A stretch of DNA of 7,611 nucleotides from Pseudobdellovibrionaceae bacterium (GTDB lineage: Bacteria > Bdellovibrionota > Bdellovibrionia > Bdellovibrionales > JAMPXM01): positions 1 to 7,611 of the forward strand of contig CAJYOV010000574.1 of assembly GCA_913776405.1 (NCBI GenBank), in the 5' to 3' direction. The notes beneath the pieces were generated by a model. That model was not told the origin of the DNA. It saw nothing but the letters and a program-made list of their open reading frames with translations, and searched no databases. Positions 1-5,983 of this stretch are shown piece after piece. Both the position numbers and the translations under genes were made by a program. The first letter of the stretch is position 1; each line of letters opens with the position of its first letter.

Positions 1-451
1 CATCCGCGAGTCTCTTGAAAACGGGGTTCTTGCTGGCAACCAGATGATGGACTTCTCGGCGACGCTCGTGTCGGCCGAATACAATGAAGAAACTTCATCC
101 GAGATGGCTTACAAGATCGCGGCGGCCAACGCCTTCCGCGAAGCGGCTCGCAACGCGGACCCACAGCTTCTCGAGCCTGTTTTCAAGGTAGAGGTGTCGG
201 CACCCGACGAGTTCATGGGTGGTGTTATTGGAGACCTCAATTCTCGCCGTGGTAAGGTTCATAGTATGACCGCGCGTCGAGGGACTCAGGTCATTGATGC
301 CGAGGTGCCGCTTGCGAGCATGTTCGGCTATGCAACGGACCTCCGTTCGATCACTCAAGGCCGCGGAACGTTCACGATGGAATTCAAGCAATTCTCGACA
401 GTTCCGCCGAAAGTCTCTCAGGAGATCCTGACCCGGATGGGACGCTACTAA
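1..451 (+). CDS. fusA: Elongation factor G, C-terminal part (5'-truncated)
   Basis: EF-G is the ribosomal translocase GTPase: it moves tRNA and mRNA after peptide transfer and, with ribosome recycling factor, helps split ribosomes. Only the last 149 codons are present. The frame is open from base 2, so the gene starts outside the window. The visible part begins IRESLENGVLAGN, the end of domain IV, and continues through domain V with LLEPVFKVEV, VIGDLNSRRGKV, AEVPLASMFGYATDLRS and the closing ITQGRGTFTMEF. All of these are hallmarks of bacterial EF-G. The GTPase domain and the domain IV tip lie upstream and cannot be judged. The gene ends with TAA at 449-451. In many bacteria tuf follows fusA in the str operon; here a gap follows and then rpsJ. 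Identity as an EF-G is very secure. Whether it is the main copy or a paralogue cannot be told from this part, although its position beside rpsJ favours the main str-operon copy. Confidence 0.97.
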   Translation, partial: IRESLENGVLAGNQMMDFSATLVSAEYNEETSSEMAYKIAAANAFREAARNADPQLLEPVFKVEVSAPDEFMGGVIGDLNSRRGKVHSMTARRGTQVIDAEVPLASMFGYATDLRSITQGRGTFTMEFKQFSTVPPKVSQEILTRMGRY

Positions 452-462
452 GGCAGTTTGAA

Positions 463-577
463 GCAGCAGTAGCAGATGCAGAGGCGGTTTCAGTTCAGTT
501 TGAGTAGCAGGGCAGGCTTAGTTCTGGGCTGCCCGCTGAAACTGAACTGTGACTGCGCCAGGTGCTGGTTCTGCTGC
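463..577 (+). terminator. Long imperfect hairpin after fusA, possible terminator or processing site
   Basis: The core is a perfect 11-bp stem, CAGTTCAGTTT at 491-501 pairing with 539-549. Inside it is a 6-bp stem, GGGCAG at 510-515 with CTGCCC at 529-534. Outside it, 483-486 can pair with 556-559, and 463-469 (GCAGCAG) with 571-577. The structure begins 12 bases after the fusA stop, as expected for an operon end. No U-run follows the 3' arm, so it is not a classical intrinsic terminator. It could instead be an RNase III site, an mRNA 3'-end stabiliser or a Rho-assisted end. The pairing is seen directly; the function is inferred. Confidence 0.4.
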
Positions 578-980
578 TGATAATCTGATCGTTTCGAGTA
601 AAAAACTCCGCGTTTTCGGCCCCAAAATAATTCGCGTTCTCGTAATTAAAAAGTTTTGACAACAACTCCGTCGCAACTGCATACTCGCCGACTTGTGACG
701 CCAAAAAATCAGACTCGGTCTGGGTCAAAGACGCGCAACGGTTCGCTCGAAAGGGCGTAAGTTCGCGGGTTTGCTCAGAAAAGGCTGAATCGTCTTTGAA
801 AATCTCAAAGAGTTCTCGATCTGGGTTTTTGGCGCCTAATGTTTTACGAAAGAAGCCGAAACCCAACGGGAACCACCCCCTGCGATATTTGGCTTCTACA
901 ACCAAAGTGAGAGCGAGCACATGCAGAGCCAAAAGATTCGCATCCGATTGAAAGCATTCGACCACAAGCTTCTCGATCAA
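495..980 (-). CDS. Doubtful antisense ORF in the fusA-rpsJ gap
   Basis: The minus strand is open for 161 codons from a TTG inside rpsJ (978-980) to a TGA at 495-497. The translation between roughly residues 28 and 135 has a fairly protein-like composition, with many Glu, Asp, Lys, Phe and Ala residues and few of the Cys, Arg and Ser runs usual in shadow frames. Examples are [18 protein letters not shown] and [15 protein letters not shown] recognise no family. Against it: there is no ATG, no Shine-Dalgarno before the TTG or before an internal GTG at 918-920, its 5' end overlaps rpsJ antisense, its last 20 or so codons lie in the hairpin, and the rpsJ promoter would lie inside it. It may be chance, a decayed gene, or a real small gene with a start further inside. 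Not recommended as a firm gene call. Confidence 0.15.
   Translation of the reverse strand: MIEKLVVECFQSDANLLALHVLALTLVVEAKYRRGWFPLGFGFFRKTLGAKNPDRELFEIFKDDSAFSEQTRELTPFRANRCASLTQTESDFLASQVGEYAVATELLSKLFNYENANYFGAENAEFFTRNDQIISSRTSTWRSHSSVSAGSPELSLPCYSN
656..685 (+). promoter_or_regulatory. Predicted sigma70-type promoter for the rpsJ cluster
   Basis: A consensus -35 box TTGACA (656-661) is followed after 18 bp by CATACT (680-685), which matches 4 of 6 positions of TATAAT. Directly upstream lies an A/T-rich stretch including AATTAAAAAG, similar in placement to the UP elements of strong rRNA and ribosomal protein promoters. Transcription would begin near 691-693, giving a leader of about 230 nt before rpsJ. 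A stem-loop can start almost exactly at that base (692-730), which fits. The boxes are seen directly; activity is inferred. Confidence 0.5.
692..730 (+). promoter_or_regulatory. Predicted 5'-end stem-loop of the rpsJ leader
   Basis: Bases 696-699 pair with 724-727, and 692-694 with 728-730, with base 695 bulged. Inside, CAGAC (710-714) pairs with GTCTG (718-722) around a TCG triloop. The structure would lie at the very 5' end of the transcript from the predicted promoter. Such hairpins often protect leaders from decay. The pairings are short, so chance formation is possible. Confidence 0.3.
793..811 (+). promoter_or_regulatory. Small hairpin in the rpsJ leader
   Basis: TCTTTGA (793-799) is perfectly complementary to TCAAAGA (805-811), giving a 7-bp stem with a 5-nt loop AAATC. 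No U-tract follows, so it is not an intrinsic terminator. It may be one arm of a larger leader fold that senses a ribosomal protein, but that is an inference. Confidence 0.35.
822..897 (+). promoter_or_regulatory. Two competing hairpins just upstream of rpsJ
   Basis: Fold A pairs TGGGTTT (822-828) with AAACCCA (859-865), extended by GGC (831-833) with GCC (855-857). Fold B pairs AGAAGCCGAA (851-860) with TTTGGCTTCT (888-897), ten pairs including one G-U. Both need bases 855-860, so they exclude each other. Fold B ends 11 nt before the weak Shine-Dalgarno of rpsJ (GAGAG, 909-913). In E. coli and in Firmicutes, L4 controls the S10 operon through its leader RNA by different structures. This leader could play that part, but I cannot match it to either known L4 site. 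Confidence 0.4.
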
Positions 981-1238
981 TCGACACGCGAGATCGTAGA
1001 TACAGCACGCCGTACTGGCGCGCGCGTAGCGGGTCCGATTCCGTTGCCAACACGTATCAACAAATATACTGTCCTTCGTTCACCACACGTCGACAAAAAG
1101 TCTCGTGAGCAGTTCGAAATTCGCACTCACAAGCGCATGTTGGACATTTTGGAACCGACTCAACAGACAGTTGATCAGCTCATGAAGCTCGATCTCTCTG
1201 CCGGCGTTGATGTCGAAATTAAGTTATCAGTAGTTTAA
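921..1238 (+). CDS. rpsJ: 30S ribosomal protein S10 (NusE)
   Basis: S10 is a head protein of the small ribosomal subunit. In its other role, as NusE, it pairs with NusB on boxA RNA in transcription antitermination and links RNA polymerase to the leading ribosome through NusG. The 105-residue product is close to the usual length of 103. It carries the family pattern nearly throughout: [16 protein letters not shown] at the N-terminus, then [30 protein letters not shown] around residues 56-74, and [14 protein letters not shown] at the end. The ATG at 921 matches the family's start ([14 protein letters not shown]). Its Shine-Dalgarno (GAGAG at 909-913) is weak, unlike the strong sites of the downstream genes, which suits regulated initiation. 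It is the first gene of the S10-type cluster; rplC starts 24 bp downstream. Confidence 0.98.
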   Translation: MQSQKIRIRLKAFDHKLLDQSTREIVDTARRTGARVAGPIPLPTRINKYTVLRSPHVDKKSREQFEIRTHKRMLDILEPTQQTVDQLMKLDLSAGVDVEIKLSVV

Positions 1239-1262
1239 GCCAAGTTAGTTTAGGGAGAAATA

Positions 1263-1964
1263 ATGGCTGATACAGAACAATCCGGAAGCACGGCGGGTGC
1301 TGACGGAGAACAGAAAGCAACCGCTGGCGCATCAGGCGTTAAGTTGAACGGAATCTTCGCTCATAAAATTGGGATGTCCCAAGTTTATGGCGAAAACGGG
1401 GAGCTCATCCCAGTTACCGTTCTGAAGATGGAAACTTGGGTCGTTTCTCAAGTTAAGACCAAAGAGAAAGACGGCTACGAAGCTGTTCAGCTCGCTTCAC
1501 GACCTAAAAAAGCCATCAACACTTCGAAGGCAGAAAAAGGTCACCTCAAAAAAGCCGGTTTCGAGAACGGCGCTTCTTTCATTAAAGAATTCCGTCAAGC
1601 TCTTCCAGAAGGCGTCACTGCCGGTGCGAAGATTGACATCGGCAGCCTCGCTAAAGGCGACACTGTCCGCATCACTTCACGTTCAAAAGGTAAAGGCTTC
1701 CACGGTTCTGTTCGTCGCTGGAATTTCGCCGGCGGTCCTGCAGCTCACGGTTCGAAGTTCCACCGTCAACCAGGCTCATCTGGTAACCGTACTTGGCCAG
1801 GCCGTGTAATGCCGGGCAAGAAATTTCCTGGTCACCTCGGTGATGAGACTGTCACGGTTCGCAACGTGCGTATCGTAGACGTTCTCTCGGACGAAGGCGT
1901 CGTACTCGTTAAGGGTCCGGTTCCTGGCGCCCGCAACACGCTTGTTAAGCTGGTGAAAGAGTAA
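1263..1964 (+). CDS. rplC: 50S ribosomal protein L3 with N-terminal extension
   Basis: L3 is an early-assembly protein of the large subunit whose long loop reaches toward the peptidyl transferase centre. The product is 233 residues, against 209 in E. coli. The core begins near residue 29 (NGIFAHKIGMSQVY) and includes TSRSKGKGFHGSVRRWNF, the GSxG-PGRV loop, GKKFPGHLGDETVTVRN and a terminal KGPVPGARN. The first 27 residues are an extra Gly-, Ala- and Glu-rich tail with no counterpart in E. coli. An excellent Shine-Dalgarno (AGGGAG, 1252-1257, 5-nt spacing) supports the ATG at 1263, so the tail is probably translated. The glutamine that PrmB methylates in E. coli (Q150) aligns with Thr in GSSGNRTWPG, so that modification is not expected. 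rplD follows after 3 bp. Confidence 0.98.
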   Translation: MADTEQSGSTAGADGEQKATAGASGVKLNGIFAHKIGMSQVYGENGELIPVTVLKMETWVVSQVKTKEKDGYEAVQLASRPKKAINTSKAEKGHLKKAGFENGASFIKEFRQALPEGVTAGAKIDIGSLAKGDTVRITSRSKGKGFHGSVRRWNFAGGPAAHGSKFHRQPGSSGNRTWPGRVMPGKKFPGHLGDETVTVRNVRIVDVLSDEGVVLVKGPVPGARNTLVKLVKE

Positions 1965-1967
1965 TCC

Positions 1968-2594
1968 ATGGCTAAAGCATCAATTCTCAATTGGGACAAA
2001 AAGAACGTCGGCGAAGTTGAGCTTCCGGCAGCTGTTTTCGAACAGCCTGTTCGCAAAGATCTTCTTCACACTGTAGTTCGCTGGCAGCTCGCTTGCCGCC
2101 GTCAAGGTACGGCAATGTCGAAGACTAAAGGCCTCGTTTCGGGTGGCGGTAAGAAGCCATTCAAACAAAAAGGCACTGGTAACGCACGTCAAGGTTCGAG
2201 CCGTTCGCCGCTCAACCCAGGCGGTGGCGCGATCTTCGGACCAGAACCACGCGACTACAGCTACACTCTTCCACGCAAAGTGAAGCAAGCGGGTCTCCGC
2301 TCGGCTCTCTCGTACCTTCACGGTGCGGGCAAGCTCTTCATCGTTGAAGACATGAAATCGCAAGGTAAAACTGGCGAGCTCGCAAAACGTTTGAAAACGT
2401 TCGGCGTCTCGAAAGCAGTTCTTATCGACCAAACGAACGACGCAATGTTTGACCGCGCTTCGCGCAACATGACTTCGATTCGTTACTACTCAGTCGATGG
2501 CTTGAACGTTCTTGATTTGCTCAAGTACGACACAGCGATCGTAACTAAGGCGTCGCTCGAGCGTATCCTCAGCCGCTGCGGTGTGGAGGCATAA
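1968..2594 (+). CDS. rplD: 50S ribosomal protein L4
   Basis: L4 binds 23S rRNA early in assembly, and its extended loop lines the peptide exit tunnel. In E. coli it also represses its own operon by acting on the S10 leader. The product is 208 residues, against 201 in E. coli. The tunnel loop is plain: KPFKQKGTGNARQGSSRSP, about residues 63-81, followed by a Gly-rich GGGAIFGPEPRDYSY. The KGTG lysine linked to macrolide response in E. coli (K63) is kept. The Rossmann-like globular part follows (GLRSALSYLHG, KLFIVEDM, KAVLIDQTND), ending VTKASLERILSRCGVEA. The start ATG at 1968 lies 3 bp after rplC, and its Shine-Dalgarno-like AAAGAG sits in the end of rplC, so translation is probably coupled. 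Whether this L4 controls the leader upstream of rpsJ cannot be seen from sequence. Confidence 0.98.
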   Translation: MAKASILNWDKKNVGEVELPAAVFEQPVRKDLLHTVVRWQLACRRQGTAMSKTKGLVSGGGKKPFKQKGTGNARQGSSRSPLNPGGGAIFGPEPRDYSYTLPRKVKQAGLRSALSYLHGAGKLFIVEDMKSQGKTGELAKRLKTFGVSKAVLIDQTNDAMFDRASRNMTSIRYYSVDGLNVLDLLKYDTAIVTKASLERILSRCGVEA

Positions 2595-2595
2595 C

Positions 2596-2877
2596 GTGTA
2601 CGAGATTATTAAGAAGCCATTAGTCAGTGAAAAAAACGCGGGCCACGCAGAAGACGCAAACACATATGCGTTTGAAGTCGCTCTTGATGCTTCAAAGGAT
2701 CAAGTGAAGTCCGCTATCGAAAAAGCTTTCAACGTTAAAGTTGCTAGCGTGCGCACGATGGTTTGCCGCGGTCGTTACTTCCGCAAGCAAGCGAAAATGG
2801 GCCCACCAAAGCACTGGAAGAAAGCTCTTGTGAAGCTGCAACAAGGCGAGAAAATCGCGTTGTTCGAGGGGGCGTAA
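2596..2877 (+). CDS. rplW: 50S ribosomal protein L23
   Basis: L23 sits at the tunnel exit of the large subunit and is the docking point for trigger factor and the signal recognition particle. From the GTG at 2596 the product is 93 residues, within the family range (E. coli 100). It reads MYEIIKKPLVSEKN, then YAFEVALDASKDQVKSAIEK, FNVKVASVRTM and a basic RGRYFRKQAKMGPPKHWKKA before LQQGEKIALFEGA. I chose 2596 because the family begins near this point and a full GGAGG (2585-2589) stands 6 nt before it. An in-frame GTG at 2581 lies upstream of that Shine-Dalgarno and is unlikely. The start is 1 bp after the rplD stop, and the Shine-Dalgarno lies inside rplD, so the two are likely coupled. Confidence 0.96.
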   Translation: MYEIIKKPLVSEKNAGHAEDANTYAFEVALDASKDQVKSAIEKAFNVKVASVRTMVCRGRYFRKQAKMGPPKHWKKALVKLQQGEKIALFEGA

Positions 2878-2880
2878 GAC

Positions 2881-3702
2881 ATGGGTATCAAGATTTTCAA
2901 TCCTCGCAGCCCAGGTCGTCGCGGAATGACCGGCTTCGACTTCAAAGAACTCACAAAAGGCGTTAAGCCTGAGCGCTCACTCACTGAGCCGCTCAAGAAC
3001 AAAGCCGGCCGTGGTAACCACGGTATGATCTCTGTTCGTCACCAAGGTGGCGGCCATAAGCGCCGTTACCGCGTGATCGACTTCAAACGCAACAAGCTCG
3101 ACGTATCGGCGAAAGTCGTTTCGATCGAGTACGATCCGAACCGTACGGCTCGTATCGCTCTCCTTCAGTACATCGACGGTTCGCGCGCATACATCATCGC
3201 GCCAATCGGTTTGACTGTTGGTGACAGCGTGATCGCAAGCGCGACTGCCGATATTAAACCAGGCAACGCACTTCCGCTCAGCTCGATCCCAGTAGGTACA
3301 ACGATTCACAACGTTGAGCTCCGTCCAGGCAAAGGCGCGCAAATCGCACGCGGCGCTGGTACAGGTGCAACACTCGCAGCGAAACTCGGCCAATACTGCC
3401 AAGTTCGCCTCCCGAGCGGTGAAGTTCGTCAGATCCTTTCGACGTGCATGGCGTCGATCGGTCAAGTCGGCAACACTGACAACGAAAACATTAAAATCGG
3501 TAAAGCCGGTCGTAACCGTTGGAAGGGCAAGCGCCCTCAAGTCCGCGGTATGGCGATGAACCCAGTCGATCACCCACTCGGTGGCGGTGAGGGTGTTGGT
3601 AAGGGTCACCATCCAGTTACTCCGTGGGGTCAGCCTTCACGTGGTTACAAGACTCGTAAAAATAAACGCACTGACTCTCAGATCGTTAAGAGACGGAAGT
3701 AA
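2881..3702 (+). CDS. rplB: 50S ribosomal protein L2
   Basis: L2 is one of the most conserved ribosomal proteins. It is needed for joining of the subunits and for the activity of the peptidyl transferase centre. The product is 273 residues, the same as E. coli. Family marks run throughout: [72 protein letters not shown], and the C-terminal [12 protein letters not shown] with HHPVTPWG, then KTRKNKRTD. The histidine equivalent to the functionally important E. coli H229 (mature numbering) is present as H231 here, in VDHP. The next histidine of E. coli (DHPH) is Leu, a substitution I recall from other bacterial L2 proteins. The start is supported by AGGGGG at 2867-2872, 8 nt upstream. Confidence 0.99.
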   Translation: MGIKIFNPRSPGRRGMTGFDFKELTKGVKPERSLTEPLKNKAGRGNHGMISVRHQGGGHKRRYRVIDFKRNKLDVSAKVVSIEYDPNRTARIALLQYIDGSRAYIIAPIGLTVGDSVIASATADIKPGNALPLSSIPVGTTIHNVELRPGKGAQIARGAGTGATLAAKLGQYCQVRLPSGEVRQILSTCMASIGQVGNTDNENIKIGKAGRNRWKGKRPQVRGMAMNPVDHPLGGGEGVGKGHHPVTPWGQPSRGYKTRKNKRTDSQIVKRRK

Positions 3703-3714
3703 GGGGAATAACAC

Positions 3715-4002
3715 GTGGCACGTTCATTAAAAAAAGGTCCGTTCATCGACGACCACCTTTTGAAGAAGATCACTACGGCGATCGAAAAGGGCGACAAGAA
3801 GGTTATCAAAACTTGGTCGCGCCGTTCGATGGTTCTCCCTGAAGCGGTCGGCCTCACGTTCGCAGTACACAACGGAAAGAAATTCGTTCCGGTTTACGTT
3901 ACTGACAACATGATCGGTCATAAATACGGCGAGTTCGCACCAACGCGCACTTACCACGGACACGCAGAGAAGAAGGCCGGCAAGTCCGCGCCTTCGAAAT
4001 AA
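3715..4002 (+). CDS. rpsS: 30S ribosomal protein S19
   Basis: S19 is a head protein of the small subunit that pairs with S13 and contacts the large subunit at bridge B1 and the A-site tRNA. The product is 95 residues (E. coli 92). It matches the family from its first residues: [17 protein letters not shown], then [38 protein letters not shown] and [12 protein letters not shown]. The start is a GTG, with AAGGGG at 3702-3707 about 7 nt upstream. It lies 12 bp after rplB, and rplV starts 11 bp downstream. Confidence 0.98.
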   Translation: MARSLKKGPFIDDHLLKKITTAIEKGDKKVIKTWSRRSMVLPEAVGLTFAVHNGKKFVPVYVTDNMIGHKYGEFAPTRTYHGHAEKKAGKSAPSK

Positions 4003-4013
4003 GAGGTTGAGCA

Positions 4014-4346
4014 ATGGAAGTTAAAGCGAAACTCAGAAATGTCCGCGTCGGTTCGCAAAAAGCGCGAATCGTTGCAGATATGATCCGCGGTAAAGACGTG
4101 AGCGAGGCTCTCAAGATCCTTTCGTTCATGCCGCAAAAGCCAGCGCTCCACCTCAAGAAGCTTCTTGAGTCTGCAGTGGCTAACGCTGATCAAAAGAAAG
4201 TCATCGACGTCGACAACTTGTACGTAAAGTACGTCACTGTCGACATGGGTCCTTCACTTGGCCGTTTCCGTCCACGCGCTCAAGGCCGTGCGACACCGGT
4301 TAAAAAGAAGTCCAGCCACTTCAACTTAGTTTTGGACGAGAGGTAA
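4014..4346 (+). CDS. rplV: 50S ribosomal protein L22
   Basis: L22 binds all domains of 23S rRNA, and its beta-hairpin forms part of the exit-tunnel constriction with L4. The product is 110 residues, identical in length to E. coli. Visible marks are RVGSQKARIVADMIRGKDVSEALKIL in the N-terminal globular part, LESAVANADQKK, and the hairpin around VTVDMGPSLGRFRPRAQGRATP (about residues 75-96), then HFNLVLDER. Where E. coli has MKR at the tunnel tip (deletion of which gives erythromycin resistance), this protein reads LGR, of unchanged length. AGAGG at 4002-4006 with 7-nt spacing supports the ATG. rpsC follows 3 bp later. Confidence 0.98.
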   Translation: MEVKAKLRNVRVGSQKARIVADMIRGKDVSEALKILSFMPQKPALHLKKLLESAVANADQKKVIDVDNLYVKYVTVDMGPSLGRFRPRAQGRATPVKKKSSHFNLVLDER

Positions 4347-4349
4347 TCA

Positions 4350-5015
4350 GTGGGTCAGAAGGTAAATCCAATCGGTCTTAGAGTTGGTGTGATCCGTACA
4401 TGGGATTCGCGTTGGTACGCGAAAGGTCCTCTGTTCGTTGAAAACCTCCACGAAGATTTCAAGCTCCGCACATATCTCACTGAGAAGCTCCGTCACGCAG
4501 GTGTCGCGCGCATCGAAATGGAACGTGCAGCGAAGAAAGTAAAAGTCATCATTTCGACGGCACGTCCGGGCGTTGTGATCGGCAAAAAAGGCGCGGGCAT
4601 CGATCAGTTGAAAGCTGACGTTCAAAAGCTCACGCCGAACGAAGTCTTCATCAACATTCAAGAAGTACGTAAGCCAGACGTAGACGCTCAACTCGTTGCA
4701 GAGAACATCGCTCAGCAGCTTGAAAAGCGTATCTCTTGGCGCCGTGCTTTGAAGAAGGCGATGGCAGCTGCGATCCGCGGCGGCGTTCGCGGTATTAAAG
4801 TTCAAGTTGCTGGTCGTCTCGACGGCGCGGAAATCGCGCGTACAGAAGGCTACACTGAGAAGTCGGTTCCACGTCACACACTTCGCGCAGATATCGATTA
4901 CGGCACTGCGAAGTCGACGACTGCTTACGGCATCATCGGCGTAAAAGTGTGGATCTACAAAGGCGACGTTCTCTCGCAAAAAGAAGTTCAGGAGGCTGGT
5001 CGTGTTAAGTCCTAA
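4350..5015 (+). CDS. rpsC: 30S ribosomal protein S3
   Basis: S3 lines the mRNA entry tunnel of the small subunit and, with S4 and S5, provides the ribosome's mRNA helicase activity. The product is 221 residues, 12 fewer than E. coli; the shortfall is in the variable C-terminal tail. It opens [22 protein letters not shown], then has the KH domain loop [10 protein letters not shown] near residues 76-85. The C-terminal domain follows with WRRALKKAM, where the Arg-Arg and Lys equivalent to E. coli R131, R132 and K135 are kept, and [10 protein letters not shown] and [12 protein letters not shown]. It starts with GTG at 4350, with AGG from the end of rplV 6 nt upstream. Its last 14 bases overlap rplP. 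Confidence 0.98.
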   Translation: MGQKVNPIGLRVGVIRTWDSRWYAKGPLFVENLHEDFKLRTYLTEKLRHAGVARIEMERAAKKVKVIISTARPGVVIGKKGAGIDQLKADVQKLTPNEVFINIQEVRKPDVDAQLVAENIAQQLEKRISWRRALKKAMAAAIRGGVRGIKVQVAGRLDGAEIARTEGYTEKSVPRHTLRADIDYGTAKSTTAYGIIGVKVWIYKGDVLSQKEVQEAGRVKS

Positions 5016-5409
5016 GCGAGTTAAACACCGCAAGCAGCACAAAGGTAAACGCGCTGGTTTCGCAGCTCGTGGAAACACTGTTGCGTTCGGAGACTTCGGT
5101 CTCCAAGCAATGGAAGACGCTTGGTTGACAGCACGTCAAATCGAAGCAAGCCGTATCGCGATCAGCCGCTCTATCAAGCGCGGTGGTAAGATCTGGGTTC
5201 GCGCGTTCCCACACAAGCCGGTCACTAAGAAACCAGCTGAAGTACGTATGGGTTCCGGTAAAGGTAACCCAGAACTTTGGGTTGCAGTTGTAAAGCCGGG
5301 TTCAATGTTGTTCGAAATGAACGGAGTTACTCGCGAACAAGCTGCGGAAGCATTCCGCCTTGCTAGCCACAAGCTCCCATTCAAAACCAAGTTTATTGTT
5401 CGGGAGTAG
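5002..5409 (+). CDS. rplP: 50S ribosomal protein L16
   Basis: L16 lies in the central protuberance region near the A-site and helps seat the aminoacyl-tRNA; it joins late in assembly. The product is 135 residues (E. coli 136). It reads [83 protein letters not shown] and [12 protein letters not shown], all typical. The arginine hydroxylated in E. coli (R81, in the VRMGxGKG motif) is present. The start GTG at 5002 lies inside rpsC, giving a 14-bp overlap. It is preceded by a perfect AGGAGG (4990-4995) at 6 nt, so translation is strong and probably coupled to rpsC. Confidence 0.98.
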   Translation: MLSPKRVKHRKQHKGKRAGFAARGNTVAFGDFGLQAMEDAWLTARQIEASRIAISRSIKRGGKIWVRAFPHKPVTKKPAEVRMGSGKGNPELWVAVVKPGSMLFEMNGVTREQAAEAFRLASHKLPFKTKFIVRE

Positions 5410-5412
5410 TCG

Positions 5413-5616
5413 GTGAAGTACTCGGATATTTCCGGTTTATCGGAAAAAGAATTGAATAAGAAAGCGACTGAGCTTCGTAAGGAAATCTTCGAAGCAAAGA
5501 TGAAGAATTCGCTCGGTCAACTTGCGAATCCAATGACGATTCGTGCATCACGCCGCGATGTCGCGCGCTTGAAGACAGCTGCTGCAGCTAAAAAAGCTAA
5601 AGCGGTGAAAGGTTAA
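5413..5616 (+). CDS. rpmC: 50S ribosomal protein L29
   Basis: L29 is a small helical-hairpin protein next to L23 at the tunnel exit. The product is 67 residues (E. coli 63). It reads [23 protein letters not shown], then the second helix with [30 protein letters not shown]; the LGQL-NP-IR-RRDVAR pattern is the family signature. The tail, [12 protein letters not shown], is Ala/Lys-rich. The start is GTG at 5413, 3 bp after rplP, with GGGAG at 5402-5406 and 6-nt spacing. rpsQ begins 4 bp after its stop. Confidence 0.97.
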   Translation: MKYSDISGLSEKELNKKATELRKEIFEAKMKNSLGQLANPMTIRASRRDVARLKTAAAAKKAKAVKG

Positions 5617-5620
5617 GACC

Positions 5621-5983
5621 ATGGCGAAAACTACTGCTAAACCAGCAAAAACTGCGGCGGCTAAAGCTCCAAAGAAAGCAGCTGTAAAAGCTGCTGGCGA
5701 AGAGCAAGCACCACGCGGTCGTATGATCGAAGTAACTGGCGAAGTCGTCAGCGACAAGATGGACAAAACGATCTCTGTCTTGATCTTCCGCCTCGTTCGC
5801 CACAAGAAATACGGCAAATTCATGCGCCGTAGCTCTGTCTTCAAAGCACACGACGAGAAGAACGTAGCGAAAATCGGCGACACTGTTCGCATCTACCAAA
5901 CTCGCCCACTCAGCAAAACGAAGCGCTGGGCTTTGGCTGAAGTTGTTAAGGCCGCTACGGTCACTGAAGGGGCAGACGTATGA
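5621..5983 (+). CDS. rpsQ: 30S ribosomal protein S17 with Ala/Lys-rich N-terminal extension
   Basis: S17 is an early-binding small-subunit protein of OB fold that organises the 5' domain of 16S rRNA. The product is 120 residues against 84 in E. coli. The core begins near residue 35 ([21 protein letters not shown]) and includes [42 protein letters not shown]. The extra 30 or so residues at the front are made almost wholly of Ala, Lys, Pro and Thr, like histone H1 tails or disordered RNA-binding tails. The ATG at 5621 has a plausible Shine-Dalgarno (GAAAGG, 5607-5612), 4 bp after rpmC. An internal ATG at 5723 would give a normal-length S17, but it lacks a clear Shine-Dalgarno, so the long form is favoured. 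The last 4 bases overlap rplN (ATGA). Confidence 0.96.
   Translation: MAKTTAKPAKTAAAKAPKKAAVKAAGEEQAPRGRMIEVTGEVVSDKMDKTISVLIFRLVRHKKYGKFMRRSSVFKAHDEKNVAKIGDTVRIYQTRPLSKTKRWALAEVVKAATVTEGADV

Larger units (their letters stand above)
452..920. other. fusA-rpsJ intergenic region with promoter and structured leader
   Basis: This 469-bp stretch separates the str-type and S10-type clusters. I find no recognisable gene on the + strand, and tuf, which often lies here, is absent. From left to right it holds a long quasi-palindrome (about 463-577), an A/T-rich tract (about 626-655), a sigma70-like promoter (656-685), and a leader of about 230 nt with inverted repeats at 692-730, 793-811, 822-865 and 851-897. 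The minus strand is open for 161 codons across 495-980 but has no convincing start; it is listed separately as doubtful. The likely role is separate transcription and feedback control of the ribosomal protein cluster. That role is an inference from position and structure. Confidence 0.7.

Noticed and set aside
2581..2598. Upstream GTG start for rplW
   Set aside because: It lies before the GGAGG (2585-2589) that serves the GTG at 2596, and would add residues not found in L23.
3562..3588. DHPL in place of DHPH in L2 as a functional defect
   Set aside because: The key histidine (H231 here) is kept, and Leu at the other position occurs, as I recall, in many bacterial L2 proteins.
2977..3612. 211-codon minus-strand open frame opposite rplB
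   Set aside because: It is a shadow of the highly biased codons of L2; no homology or start signal was seen.
4347..5078. 243-codon minus-strand open frame opposite rpsC
   Set aside because: It lies wholly antisense to rpsC and rplP, and its translation is rich in Cys, Arg, Ser and His as expected for a shadow frame. It has no family resemblance.
5723..5725. Internal ATG as the rpsQ start
   Set aside because: It would give a normal-length S17, but it has no clear Shine-Dalgarno, while the ATG at 5621 has one and a tight junction with rpmC.
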